Source: Alphaproteobacteria bacterium
GTDB lineage: Bacteria; Pseudomonadota; Alphaproteobacteria; UBA828
Reading direction: 5' to 3'
Assembly (NCBI GenBank): GCA_022826345.1
Contig: JAJDVB010000085.1
Location: 1-64,000, forward strand
Length of the DNA: 64,000 nt
The notes under the pieces were generated by a model. The model saw only the letters and a list, made by a program, of their open reading frames with translations, was not told the origin of the DNA and searched no databases. This document shows, piece by piece, positions 8,501 through 16,692 of this stretch (position 1 is its first letter; every line of letters begins with the position of its first letter). The position numbers were made by a program, and so were the translations under genes.

Positions 8501-9205
8501 TCAGGCCGCGTCGGACTGTGAGGAGGGGGGCTCCTCTTGCGGGACGCCGCAGGCTTCCGCGAAGAGTCGCTGCGACGCCTCCTCCATCGACGACTCGAGC
8601 CGTTCTAGGAATTCCCGCCGCGGCAGCCCCGGCGGGATCGGCGGCAGATACTCCATGACGATGGTGCCGGGATAGCGCCGGATGGAGCCCTTGGGCCAGT
8701 GCATGCCCGAGGTGAGAACCACCGGCACTACCGGCACGTCGAGGGCGCCGTAGAGCGCGGCGACGCCTGGCCGGTAGGGCAGCTTCTCCCCCGGCTTCAC
8801 CCGCGTGCCCTCGGGGAAGATCACCACCGGGCGGCCGCGTGCGACCGCCTTCTTCGCGCCCTTGACCAGCGCCCGCAGCGACTTTCCGCCGCCTTCGCGG
8901 TCGACGAAGATCATGTTCACCTTGGCGCAGAACCAGCCGTAGCCCGGAACGTAGGAGAGCTCCTTCTTGATCACGTAGGCGGGGTCGTCGAGCTCGTGCA
9001 GGAAGACGTGAGCCTCCCACTCCGACTGATGCTTGGAGGCGATGATCGCTGCGCCCGTGGGCCTGTACCGGCGGTTCCGAATCTCGGAATGGACGCCGGC
9101 GATGATCCGGAGCAGGACGCCGTTGCCCGCCGACCAGGTGACCACGAAGCGACGGAACAGGGGACGCGGCGTCAGCAGCATCGGCACCATGACGGTGCCG
9201 ATCAT
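8501..9205 (-). CDS. 1-acyl-sn-glycerol-3-phosphate acyltransferase (PlsC family)
   Basis: Membrane enzyme that transfers an acyl chain to lysophosphatidate in phospholipid synthesis. The acyltransferase motif I reads KHQSEWE, that is H-x4-E instead of the usual H-x4-D. Motif III is FPEGTR. The N-terminus is hydrophobic, and VVLTSG and WPKG follow as in the family. The ATG at 9205 overlaps the ydcF stop (TGATG). Family alignment suggests the protein begins about 15 residues earlier (LRSALCTVAFYTWG), but there is no ATG, GTG or TTG there except a GTG at 9313, which would overlap ydcF by over 100 bases. The frame stays open to 9370. Probably cotranscribed with ydcF. Confidence 0.88.
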   Translation of the reverse strand: MIGTVMVPMLLTPRPLFRRFVVTWSAGNGVLLRIIAGVHSEIRNRRYRPTGAAIIASKHQSEWEAHVFLHELDDPAYVIKKELSYVPGYGWFCAKVNMIFVDREGGGKSLRALVKGAKKAVARGRPVVIFPEGTRVKPGEKLPYRPGVAALYGALDVPVVPVVLTSGMHWPKGSIRRYPGTIVMEYLPPIPPGLPRREFLERLESSMEEASQRLFAEACGVPQEEPPSSQSDAA

Positions 9206-9894
9206 CACCCCCCAAGTGTAGAATGCGACCGTGCAGAGCGCCGAACGGAGCGTGTTCCCAAGAGTGTGGGGCGGCGTTTGCCAAACCCGAGCGTCCGGCG
9301 CGCCAGTGCCCACAGATACTTGGTGAACTCGCTCGCGATCAGGGCCGCGGTCCCGCGATAGCGCCACCAATGCTCGACCTTGACGTGTTCCGGAAATACA
9401 GGATGTGCCACGAGAGTAGCACTTGGCATGGCGCTTCGGAACTCCATCATCGCGCGCGGCATGTGGTAGCCGCTGGTGACCAGGCGGAGGCTCGTGAAGG
9501 CGCGGGCCGCCATCCAGGCCGCCGCTTCCTGCGCGTTCGCCGCGGTGTCCTCGGCCTCGTAGCCGAGCTCCACGCAGCAGGCCCAGAGCGCCGGATCGTG
9601 GCGCGCGCGCAACTCGGCTCTTTCGACCCCCTCGGCGACGCCGGTGACGAAGAGCGCCTGCGCGAGACCGCTTTCGAGCAGGCGGAGCCCCTCCTCCAGC
9701 CGACCGGAGCCGCCGGTCGGGACGACGATGGCCTCGGTCGCGAGGTCGGGTCGTTGGGTCCCCTCGCCCGCCGTATCAGCGAACCAGGCAAGTCCACCGG
9801 ACCAGAGCAGCGCGAGAGCCACGACCGCCACGAGCACCGCGCGCACGGCGCGGAGCGACCATCGCCGAACGCCCGGAAGCGGCTTAGACTCCAT
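9205..9894 (-). CDS. YdcF family (DUF218) membrane protein
   Basis: DUF218 fold of the SanA/ElyC/YdcF group, often linked to envelope or polysaccharide homeostasis. A membrane anchor (AVRAVLVAVVALALLWSGG) is followed by AIVVPTGGSGRLEEG (the VLGGG-like glycine motif), ALFVTG, EDTAANAQEA (the ENT-like acidic motif) and LVTSGYHMPRA, which ends the conserved core. About 229 residues from the ATG at 9894. The frame extends to 10032, but an upstream start would overlap the divergent zinc-ribbon gene at 10007. The enzymatic activity of the family is unclear. Confidence 0.88.
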   Translation of the reverse strand: MESKPLPGVRRWSLRAVRAVLVAVVALALLWSGGLAWFADTAGEGTQRPDLATEAIVVPTGGSGRLEEGLRLLESGLAQALFVTGVAEGVERAELRARHDPALWACCVELGYEAEDTAANAQEAAAWMAARAFTSLRLVTSGYHMPRAMMEFRSAMPSATLVAHPVFPEHVKVEHWWRYRGTAALIASEFTKYLWALARRTLGFGKRRPTLLGTRSVRRSARSHSTLGG

Positions 9895-10006
9895 GACCGG
9901 CCGTCGCCGCGGCTCTGGGCTTGACAGGGCCGGCTGCGAAGTGACTTGGTCGGAACGCTCGTGTGACAGGCCGTGATTCGAAGAGAGGACGCCCGCGCGG
10001 CTCCCC

Positions 10007-10624
10007 ATGATCGTACGCTGCTCTGATTGCAAGACCCGCTACCTGGTCGATCCCACCGCCCTCGGTGAGACCGGGCGCCGAGTGCGATGCACCCGCTGCG
10101 GCCATGTCTGGCACCAGACAGCGAGCGCCGATGCGCCCGAGGCATCCGACCAGGCTGCGCCGCCGGTGCCGCTGGACCGCCCGCCGGCATGGGCGGGCTG
10201 GGCTGCGGCCGGGCTCTTCGTGATTGCCGCCCTCGCGGGACTCGCGCTCGCGCGCAACGCGATCGTCACGAGCTGGCCGGGCACAGTCAGCATTTACGAT
10301 GCCGTCGGCCTGCCGATCCAGGCGCCGCAGGCGCAGGGCCTGCGCATCGTCGACGTGCAGTCGGAGCGGGTGAAGGACGGCGACAGGACCATCCTGCTCG
10401 TGCGAGGCCTCGTCGAGAACACCACGGAGAAGGGCCGCCGGCTGCCTCCCCTCCGAGCGGTGCTTGCGGACGAGGCGGGCTCCGCGCTGCACCAGTGGCC
10501 AGTAGCGGCGCTGACGCGCGTTCTGGATGGCGGACAATCGACCGCCTTCGAGAGCTGGCTCGAAGACCCGCCGGAGGGGGCGGCGAAGGTTTCGGTCGGC
10601 TTCGTCGCCGATGATGAGGATTAG
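10007..10624 (+). CDS. MJ0042-type zinc-ribbon membrane protein
   Basis: A 205-residue protein starting with the MJ0042 zinc finger (MIVRCSDCKTRYLVDP...VRCTRCGHVWHQT; CxxC pairs at about 5-8 and 29-32). A proline-rich stretch, one transmembrane helix near residues 65-85 (WAAAGLFVIAALAGLALA) and a C-terminal DUF3426-like domain of beta strands follow (ILLVRGLVENTTEKGRRLPPL). In alphaproteobacteria this family is common and of unknown function. The ribbon would face the cytoplasm and the C-terminal domain the periplasm. Divergent from ydcF. Its stop is 26 bases from the end of convergent lysA. Confidence 0.88.
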   Translation: MIVRCSDCKTRYLVDPTALGETGRRVRCTRCGHVWHQTASADAPEASDQAAPPVPLDRPPAWAGWAAAGLFVIAALAGLALARNAIVTSWPGTVSIYDAVGLPIQAPQAQGLRIVDVQSERVKDGDRTILLVRGLVENTTEKGRRLPPLRAVLADEAGSALHQWPVAALTRVLDGGQSTAFESWLEDPPEGAAKVSVGFVADDED

Positions 10625-10650
10625 CGCGGCGCGCCGCGGAGGATCGACGC

Positions 10651-11919
10651 TCAACCGAGCCAAGGCGGCACGAGGTCGCGCGCCAGCAACGCCTCGTGGT
10701 CCTGGCGCGGCCGGATCGAGGCAAGCGCGTCGCCGCGCACCATGACCTCGGCCGGCAGCGGCCGCCCGTTGTAGGTCGACGCCATGACGGAGCCGTAAGC
10801 GCCCACGTCGCGCACCGCCAACAGGTCGCCGTCAGCGAGCGGAGGCAGCGCTCGCCCGCGCCCCAGCACGTCGCCGCTCTCGCAGACCGGCCCGGCGACA
10901 TCGGTCTCGACCGTTCCGACTCCCGGCGCGGGCTCCGCCACCGGGTCGATGCCATGCCAGGCGTCGTAGAGCGCAGGCCGCATCAGGTCGTTCATGGCGG
11001 CGTCGACGATGGCCCAGCAGCGCGCGCCGGCCTGCTTGATCGTTACAACGCGGGTGAGCAGGACGCCTGCCGGCGCCACCAGCCAGCGACCGGGCTCGAT
11101 CACCAGCGTCACGCCGAGGCGCTGGCGGACGCGCTCGACCAGCGCGCCGTAGGCCTCGACATCGGGCGGCGTCTCGTCCCGGTAGCGCACGCCAAGCCCG
11201 CCGCCGAGGTTGAGCCGGGTCACCAGGTGGCCGGCCGCGCGCAGTCCCTCCACCAGCGCGATGAGTCGGTCGAAGGCGGCTTCGAAGGGCGCGAGACGCG
11301 AGAGCTGCGAGCCGATGTGCACGGCAAGGCCGACCGGCTCGATGCCCTCCAGGGCAGCGGCCCTCGCGTAGAGCGCCGGAATCTCCGCGTCGTCGATCCC
11401 GAACTTGTCGCCGCGCCGGCCGGTGGCGATCTTGTCGTGGGTCTCGGCATCCACATCCGGGTTGACGCGCAGCGCCACAGGCGCGCGCGTACCGGCGGCC
11501 CGCGCGGCTGCGTCCAGAGCCTCAAGCTCGGCTGGCGATTCCACGTTGAACTGTCCGACTCCGGTCGTGAGCGCGAGGTCCATCTCGTCCCGCGTCTTGC
11601 CCGGTCCGGCAAACACCAGACGATCCGGCGCGATGCCGGCCCGGAGCGCGCCGCGCAGCTCGCCGCCCGAGATGATATCGGCGCCGGCGCCAAGGCGGGC
11701 GAAGGTGCGGATCACCGCAAGCGTGTCGTTGGCTTTGACCGCGTAGCAGACGAGCGCGTTGGGCGCCGCCTGCGCAAGCGCCCGATAGCGGTCGACGAGG
11801 ACCGCATTCGCGTAGCAATAGGTGGGCGTGCCGAACTGCGCCGCGATGGCGTGGAGCGAGACTCCCTCGGCGTGGAGAACGTGCGCGCCGTTCTCTTCCC
11901 GATAGACGAATGCGTCCAC
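10651..11919 (-). CDS. lysA: Diaminopimelate decarboxylase
   Basis: PLP enzyme converting meso-diaminopimelate to L-lysine, the last step of the DAP pathway. It is a fold-type III alanine-racemase-like barrel with the PLP lysine in CYAVKAND near residue 62. LRVNPDVDAETHDKI, AVHIGSQL, LNLGGGLGV and VIEPGRWL follow in family order. The C-terminal VCESGDVLGRGR supplies the active-site cysteine at the dimer interface. 422 residues, full length. The start is a GTG at 11919, 12 bases after the stop of the LptM gene, so the two are one operon. Confidence 0.98.
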   Translation of the reverse strand: MDAFVYREENGAHVLHAEGVSLHAIAAQFGTPTYCYANAVLVDRYRALAQAAPNALVCYAVKANDTLAVIRTFARLGAGADIISGGELRGALRAGIAPDRLVFAGPGKTRDEMDLALTTGVGQFNVESPAELEALDAAARAAGTRAPVALRVNPDVDAETHDKIATGRRGDKFGIDDAEIPALYARAAALEGIEPVGLAVHIGSQLSRLAPFEAAFDRLIALVEGLRAAGHLVTRLNLGGGLGVRYRDETPPDVEAYGALVERVRQRLGVTLVIEPGRWLVAPAGVLLTRVVTIKQAGARCWAIVDAAMNDLMRPALYDAWHGIDPVAEPAPGVGTVETDVAGPVCESGDVLGRGRALPPLADGDLLAVRDVGAYGSVMASTYNGRPLPAEVMVRGDALASIRPRQDHEALLARDLVPPWLG

Positions 11920-11931
11920 GTCGAGCGCCCG

Positions 11932-12084
11932 TCAGGCCTGGTACGTGGCAGGAGGGACTGGAGGCACCACACGAGCCTCGGCAGGCGGAGGCTCCAGCGG
12001 CCCCTTTCTGCCGCAGCTCGACAAGGCAACGACCAGCCCGATCGCGGCGATGATCGTCATCAAGAGGCTGAGCTTGCGTATCAT
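11932..12084 (-). CDS. lptM: LptM-like small lipoprotein upstream of lysA
   Basis: A 50-residue lipoprotein: MIRKLSLLMTI, a hydrophobic signal, then lipobox LSSCGRKGPLEPPP and a proline-rich tail ending ATYQA. The CGRKGPL segment just after the lipidated cysteine is the hallmark of LptM (formerly YifL), which in Escherichia coli binds the LptDE translocon. Position directly upstream of lysA is conserved in many proteobacteria. The lipoprotein would reach the outer membrane, since no Asp follows the cysteine. Confidence 0.88.
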   Translation of the reverse strand: MIRKLSLLMTIIAAIGLVVALSSCGRKGPLEPPPAEARVVPPVPPATYQA

Positions 12085-12131
12085 GTGATTAGGCCCTCCG
12101 CGCGGCCTATCTGCCCGGCTAAGGGGCGCCT

Positions 12132-12150
12132 CTATAAGAAGCTCTTATAG
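12132..12150. terminator. Palindrome spanning the argH stop codon
   Basis: CTATAAGA-AGC-TCTTATAG, a perfect 8-bp stem with 3-base loop that contains the argH stop codon. It is A/T-rich with no following T-run, so it may be a weak terminator or a protein-binding site ahead of lptM-lysA. Confidence 0.4.
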
Positions 12151-13581
12151 GAAACGCTGCCGGGCGCGGGCAATTTGTTTCGCGACCTCGCTCGGCGCGG
12201 TGCCACCCTCGCTGGTGCGGCGGGCGATGGCCGTGGCGGGGTCGAGCAACGCCACCACGTCGGCGGTGATTCTGGGCTCGACGGCCTGCAGGTCGGCGAG
12301 TGCCAAGTCCTTGAGATCGCACTTGTTCTCGTCAGCGAGTCGGACGATCCGCCCGGTGATCGCGTGGGCTTCACGGAAGGGAACGCCGGCCTCCTGCACC
12401 AGCCAGTCGGCAAGCTCGGTCGCGGTCGCGTGCCCGGTGCCGGCAGCGCGCGCCATCGCGTCCGCGTTCACGGTCATGTCGCGGACCATGCCGGTCGCCG
12501 CCGCGAGGCAGAGCGCGAGCGAATCGAAGGCGTCGAACAGGGGTTCCTTGTCTTCCTGCATGTCCTTCGAATAGGTGAGCGCGAGCCCCTTCATCATCGT
12601 GAGCAACCCGATCAGCGCGCCGACGATGCGCCCGCTCTTGCCGCGCACCAGCTCGGCGGCGTCCGGGTTGCGCTTCTGCGGCATGATCGAGCTGCCGGTC
12701 GAGAAGCGGTCGGAGAGCGCGATAAAGCCGAACTGCGCGCTCGACCAGAGCACCAATTCCTCCGCGAAGCGCGAGAGGTGCATGGCGATCAGCGCCGCCG
12801 CTCCAAGCGCCTCCACCACGAAGTCGCGGTCGGAGACCGCGTCGATGGAGTTGGCCGCAGGCCGGTCGAAGCCGAGCGCCTCGGCGGTCATGGCGCGGTC
12901 GATGGGAAACGAGGTCCCGGCGAGCGCGGCGGCGCCGAGCGGCGATTCGTTGAGGCGCCTGCGGCAGTCGGCAAGCCGCCCGCGGTCCCGCCCGATCATC
13001 TCGACGTAGGCCAGGAGGTGGTGGCCGAAGGAGACCGGCTGCGCCACCTGAAGGTGAGTGAAGCCCGGCATGACCGTGGCCGCGTGCTCCTCAGCCCGGT
13101 CGATGAGCGCGGCCTGAAGGGCTCGGCAGGCCTCGTCAGCCTGGTCCAGACGCGCGCGCAGCCAGAGCCGGAGGTCGGTCGCCACCTGGTCGTTGCGCGA
13201 GCGCGCGGTGTGGAGGCGGCCGGCGGCCGGGCCGATCAGGGCGGCGAGCCGGGCTTCGATGTTCATGTGGATGTCTTCGAGCGCGCGGTCGAAGGGGAAG
13301 CCGCCGGCCTCGATCTCGTCCTGTACCTTGCGCAGGCCATCCGCGATTGCGTCGGCGTCCTCCTGCGAGACGATTCCCTGCCTGGCCAGCATGGTCACGT
13401 GCGCGATGGAGCCCGCAATGTCCTCGGCATAGAGCCGGCGGTCGAAGTCGATTGAGGCGTTGATCGCCTCCATCACCTCGTCAGGCGATGCCTCGAACCG
13501 GCCGCCCCACATGCGGTTCGGCGCGTTCTCTTCGCTCGCCTCGGGCGCCGGCGGCGCGGCCGGGGATGTCTTGCGTGTCAT
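12145..13581 (-). CDS. argH: Argininosuccinate lyase
   Basis: Cleaves argininosuccinate to arginine and fumarate, the last step of arginine synthesis. Member of the fumarase/aspartase superfamily. [15 protein letters not shown] starts the core after a 20-residue low-complexity leader. [15 protein letters not shown], the TFTHLQ-like [16 protein letters not shown] and the signature [12 protein letters not shown] (catalytic serine loop) are all present. 478 residues, family length. Upstream of lptM-lysA on the same strand with a 60-base gap, forming an amino-acid synthesis group. Divergent from fdhD. Confidence 0.98.
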   Translation of the reverse strand: MTRKTSPAAPPAPEASEENAPNRMWGGRFEASPDEVMEAINASIDFDRRLYAEDIAGSIAHVTMLARQGIVSQEDADAIADGLRKVQDEIEAGGFPFDRALEDIHMNIEARLAALIGPAAGRLHTARSRNDQVATDLRLWLRARLDQADEACRALQAALIDRAEEHAATVMPGFTHLQVAQPVSFGHHLLAYVEMIGRDRGRLADCRRRLNESPLGAAALAGTSFPIDRAMTAEALGFDRPAANSIDAVSDRDFVVEALGAAALIAMHLSRFAEELVLWSSAQFGFIALSDRFSTGSSIMPQKRNPDAAELVRGKSGRIVGALIGLLTMMKGLALTYSKDMQEDKEPLFDAFDSLALCLAAATGMVRDMTVNADAMARAAGTGHATATELADWLVQEAGVPFREAHAITGRIVRLADENKCDLKDLALADLQAVEPRITADVVALLDPATAIARRTSEGGTAPSEVAKQIARARQRFL

Positions 13582-13689
13582 GAGTCGGCGACTCCACCGC
13601 TTCCTCGACTAGTATCGCAGAGTCCCGCCGGAATAGGAGCCGGGCGCAGGGTTCTGGAACCGCGTGCGAGGCCGTGGCACCCTGCGCCC

Positions 13690-14574
13690 ATGCGAACATT
13701 TGCGGTCAAGCCGGACCCCGAAGACGGGCGCCTCACGCGCCTGCTCGACGGCGTCGATCAGGACGGCGCGGCGATCGAGGCCCGCGTCGTCGAGGAACGG
13801 CCGCTGACGCTCTTCCTCAACGGGCAGGAGATCGTCACGGTGATGACGATCCGCGACTACCCGGAGTATCTGGCTTTGGGCTATCTGCTCAACCAGAACA
13901 TGCTGCGCCACGACGACGAGGTGACCGGCATCGATTACGACGAGGACATCGAGACGGTCGTCGTCCGCACCAGGCGCGAAACCGATTTCGAGGAGACGCT
14001 GCGGAAGAAGACGCTCACCTCGGGCTGCGCCCAGGGCACCGTATTCGGCGACCTGATGGAACGCTTCGAGGCGACCGTGCTGGACCCGGAGGCCCGCCTG
14101 AAGACCTCATGGCTCTATGCGCTGAGCCGGGCCATCAACATGCAGCCGAGCCTCTACCTCGCAGCGGGCGCCATCCACGGCTGCGTGCTGTGCGAGGAAG
14201 GGAGGCCGCTGATCTACATGGAGGATGTCGGCCGGCACAACGCCATCGACAAGATAGCGGGCTACATGTTCCAGAACGGCATCGGGGCAGCCGGCAAGAT
14301 CATGTACACCACCGGCCGGCTCACCAGCGAGATGGTCATCAAGACGGTGACCATGGGCATCCCGATCCTGATTTCGCGCTCAGGCTTCACCGCGTGGGGA
14401 GTCGAGCTCGCGCGCCAGGCTAATCTCACGTTGATCGGCCGCGCACGCGGCAAGCGCTTCGTCGCGCTCGCGGGCGCCGACCGCCTTGTCTACGATGCCG
14501 ATGCGTCGGCGGTTGCCGACGAGGCGAAGCGTCACCGGCGCAAGGGCAGCGTCGCGGCCGAGGACGCGGCCTGA
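13690..14574 (+). CDS. fdhD: FdhD-type sulfurtransferase
   Basis: FdhD carries sulfur from IscS to the molybdenum cofactor of formate dehydrogenase. The family segments are FLNGQEIVTVMTIRDYPEYLALGYL, the loop TSGCAQGTVFG, AGAIHGCVLCEEG, EDVGRHNAIDKIAGY and FTTGR-like MYTTGRLTSEMV. E. coli FdhD has two cysteines in a CxxC loop. Here only one is present (SGCAQG). 294 residues, slightly longer than usual. No formate dehydrogenase gene lies in the window. The CobW GTPase follows in the same frame after 36 bases and is probably cotranscribed. Confidence 0.9.
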   Translation: MRTFAVKPDPEDGRLTRLLDGVDQDGAAIEARVVEERPLTLFLNGQEIVTVMTIRDYPEYLALGYLLNQNMLRHDDEVTGIDYDEDIETVVVRTRRETDFEETLRKKTLTSGCAQGTVFGDLMERFEATVLDPEARLKTSWLYALSRAINMQPSLYLAAGAIHGCVLCEEGRPLIYMEDVGRHNAIDKIAGYMFQNGIGAAGKIMYTTGRLTSEMVIKTVTMGIPILISRSGFTAWGVELARQANLTLIGRARGKRFVALAGADRLVYDADASAVADEAKRHRRKGSVAAEDAA

Positions 14575-14610
14575 CCGGCCCGGAGCGAAGGCCACGAGGG
14601 AGAGACCGCG

Positions 14611-15666
14611 CTGAGCGCCTATACCGAACTGACGCCGATCATCGTGCTGACGGGCTTTCTGGGCAGCGGCAAGACGACGCTGCTCAACCAGCTCTTGAAG
14701 CATCCCTCGCTCGGCGACGCGGCAGTGCTCATCAACGAGTTCGGCGAGGTCGGCATCGACCACCAGCTCGTGGAAACCGTGGACGAGAGCACGGTCCTGC
14801 TTTCCAGCGGCTGCCTCTGCCGCACCATCCGCGACGACCTAAAGCAAGCGATCATGGAGGTCCATGACAAGCGAGCCAGGGGCATCGTGCCGCCCTATCG
14901 CCGCATGGTCGTCGAGACCACCGGGCTTGCCGACCCTGCGCCGATCCTCGCGACGCTGATGAACGACGTGTCGCTCCGTTACCACTATCGCCTCGGCACA
15001 ATCATCACGACGGTCGATGCTGTGAATGGGCTCGACCAGCTCGACCGCCAGGAGGAATCTCTCAAGCAGGCGGCAGTGGCCGACCGCATCGTGCTGACCA
15101 AGACCGACATTGCCGAGGCGGAGACGGTCGAGACGCTGCGGCAACGCCTCGACCAGATCAATCCCTCCGCCGAATTCCTGATCGGCCAGCACGGCGCCGT
15201 CGATGTGGAGCGCGTGCTCCGCGCCGATGTCTACGATCCCGCCGCCAAGGGTGGAGAGGTGCTGCGCTGGATCGAGGCGGAGGCTGAGGCGCCCCGCGCG
15301 CACGGCCACGTCCACGACGTGAACCGGCACGACGAAAGCATCCACTCATTCTGCCTGATCCACGACGAGCCAGTGGATTGGACCGCCTTCGGCATCTGGC
15401 TCACCATGCTGCTGCACACCCACGGCGAGAACATCCTGCGGGTGAAGGGGCTTCTGAATGTCGAGGGCGTGGACACGCCGGTGGTGATCAACGGCGTGCA
15501 GCACATCATCCACCCGCCGATGCACCTCGACGCGTGGCCTGACGAGAGCCGCCAATCCCGCGTGGTCTTCATCGTGCGCGGGCTGGAGCGGGCGCTGATC
15601 GAGGAATCGCTGGCCGTCTTCAACCGCCTGGGCGGCGGTCAACCGCTGGGATCACAGGCCGCTTGA
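14611..15666 (+). CDS. CobW/P47K family GTP-binding metallochaperone
   Basis: G3E GTPase of the CobW/COG0523 family, generally zinc or cobalt chaperones. P-loop GFLGSGKTTLL, INEFGEVGIDHQLV, VETTGLADPAP and LTKTDIAEAE are the G motifs. The usual GCxCC metal site reads SSGCLCRTIRDDL, so the third cysteine is arginine. A His-rich stretch (RAHGHVHDVNRHDE) precedes the C-terminal CobW_C domain. No ATG, GTG or TTG lies between the upstream in-frame stop (14572-14574) and a GTG at 14644, which would remove part of the first strand. A CTG at 14611 with GAGGGAGAG six bases upstream is therefore proposed as the start. Confidence 0.9.
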   Translation: MSAYTELTPIIVLTGFLGSGKTTLLNQLLKHPSLGDAAVLINEFGEVGIDHQLVETVDESTVLLSSGCLCRTIRDDLKQAIMEVHDKRARGIVPPYRRMVVETTGLADPAPILATLMNDVSLRYHYRLGTIITTVDAVNGLDQLDRQEESLKQAAVADRIVLTKTDIAEAETVETLRQRLDQINPSAEFLIGQHGAVDVERVLRADVYDPAAKGGEVLRWIEAEAEAPRAHGHVHDVNRHDESIHSFCLIHDEPVDWTAFGIWLTMLLHTHGENILRVKGLLNVEGVDTPVVINGVQHIIHPPMHLDAWPDESRQSRVVFIVRGLERALIEESLAVFNRLGGGQPLGSQAA

Positions 15667-15730
15667 GCGGTTGCTGTATTGATCGGCGGGGCTACCAGCC
15701 CTGCCGTCGCAGCCGATCCAGAGGAACCCG

Positions 15731-16198
15731 ATGATCGAGATCAACGGCATGGCCCACGTCGTGCTCACGGTGAGCCACTTCGACAAGGCGCGGGCGTTTT
15801 ACTGCGAGCTGCTGCCCTTCCTCGGCATGCACAAGGTCTTCGACGGTAACCACTTCGTCTATCACGTGGGCGGCCGCACCGCGCTTGGCATCCAGCGCTC
15901 AGCGCCGGAGCACGAGGGCGAGCGCTTCGTGCAGGGCCGGGCGGGACTGCACCACCTCTGCCTGCGTGCGCGCTCGCGCGAGGACGTGGACAAGGCAGCG
16001 GCGAAGCTGCGCGCGATGGGTGCAGCGATTGATCGCGGGCCGATGGAGCGGGAGTGGGCACCCGGCTACTACTTCGTGGTCTTCGAGGACCCCGATGGCA
16101 TTCGCCTGGAGATCAACCACATTCCGGGCAAGGGCCTGCTCGCCGGCGAGATTCCGGCAGCGCCCAGCGACGACCCGGACTGGGGCGCGAACCCGTAA
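15731..16198 (+). CDS. VOC (glyoxalase/bleomycin resistance) family protein
   Basis: A 155-residue vicinal-oxygen-chelate protein with two beta-alpha-beta-beta-beta modules. The N-terminal metal ligand lies in MAHVVLTVSHFDKARAFY, then GLHHLCLRARSREDVD and a C-terminal FVVFEDPDGIRLEINH with the conserved glutamate. The metal triad His-His-Glu is consistent with a dioxygenase or lyase, but the substrate cannot be told. It follows the CobW gene after 64 bases and precedes a flavin-binding oxidase-like gene, all on the plus strand. Confidence 0.92.
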   Translation: MIEINGMAHVVLTVSHFDKARAFYCELLPFLGMHKVFDGNHFVYHVGGRTALGIQRSAPEHEGERFVQGRAGLHHLCLRARSREDVDKAAAKLRAMGAAIDRGPMEREWAPGYYFVVFEDPDGIRLEINHIPGKGLLAGEIPAAPSDDPDWGANP

Positions 16199-16221
16199 GT
16201 TGCGTCTGTGGGGAGACTGCG

Positions 16222-16668
16222 ATGCTGACCGACGAGATGCAGACGCTGATCCGGCGGTTTTCCGCCGGCGCGGTCGCAACGGTGAACGCCGACGGCACGC
16301 CGGCGGTCTCTCCTAAGGCGACGTTCGTGGTGCTCGATGACCGCACCCTCGCCTTCGGCCATATCCGCTCGCCGGGAACGGTCGCGAACCTGCGCCGCAG
16401 TCCCGCGATCGAGGTCTGCTTCACCGACGTCGTCACCCGCAGGGCGGTGCGGGTGACGGGCACGGCCGCAATCATTCGCCGGGACGATGCCGATGCCGCG
16501 CTCGACGACGCCTTCGAGGCCGCGTGGGGTCCCTACCTGCCCCGCATCAGCGCCTACGTGCGAATCGTCGTGACGGCGGCGGAGATGATCTTCTCCCCGG
16601 CCTACGATCTCGGCCTGACCGAGGACGAGCTGCGGCAGGCCAACCTCGAAAAGCTGAACACCTATTGA
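16222..16668 (+). CDS. Pyridoxamine 5'-phosphate oxidase family (FMN-binding split barrel) protein
   Basis: A 148-residue FMN-binding split barrel. ATVNADGTPAVSPKATFVVLDD and LAFGHIRSPGTVANLRRSPAIEVCFTD are characteristic of the small PNPOx-like proteins. It lacks the C-terminal domain of true PdxH, so pyridoxamine oxidation is unlikely. Flavin- or F420-linked reductase activity is more plausible. GGGGAG about eight bases before the ATG at 16222 supports the start; the frame itself opens further upstream at 16054 inside the VOC gene. Likely cotranscribed with the VOC gene (23-base gap). Confidence 0.88.
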   Translation: MLTDEMQTLIRRFSAGAVATVNADGTPAVSPKATFVVLDDRTLAFGHIRSPGTVANLRRSPAIEVCFTDVVTRRAVRVTGTAAIIRRDDADAALDDAFEAAWGPYLPRISAYVRIVVTAAEMIFSPAYDLGLTEDELRQANLEKLNTY

Positions 16669-16692
16669 GGGGACTCTCGCGTACACCAATAC

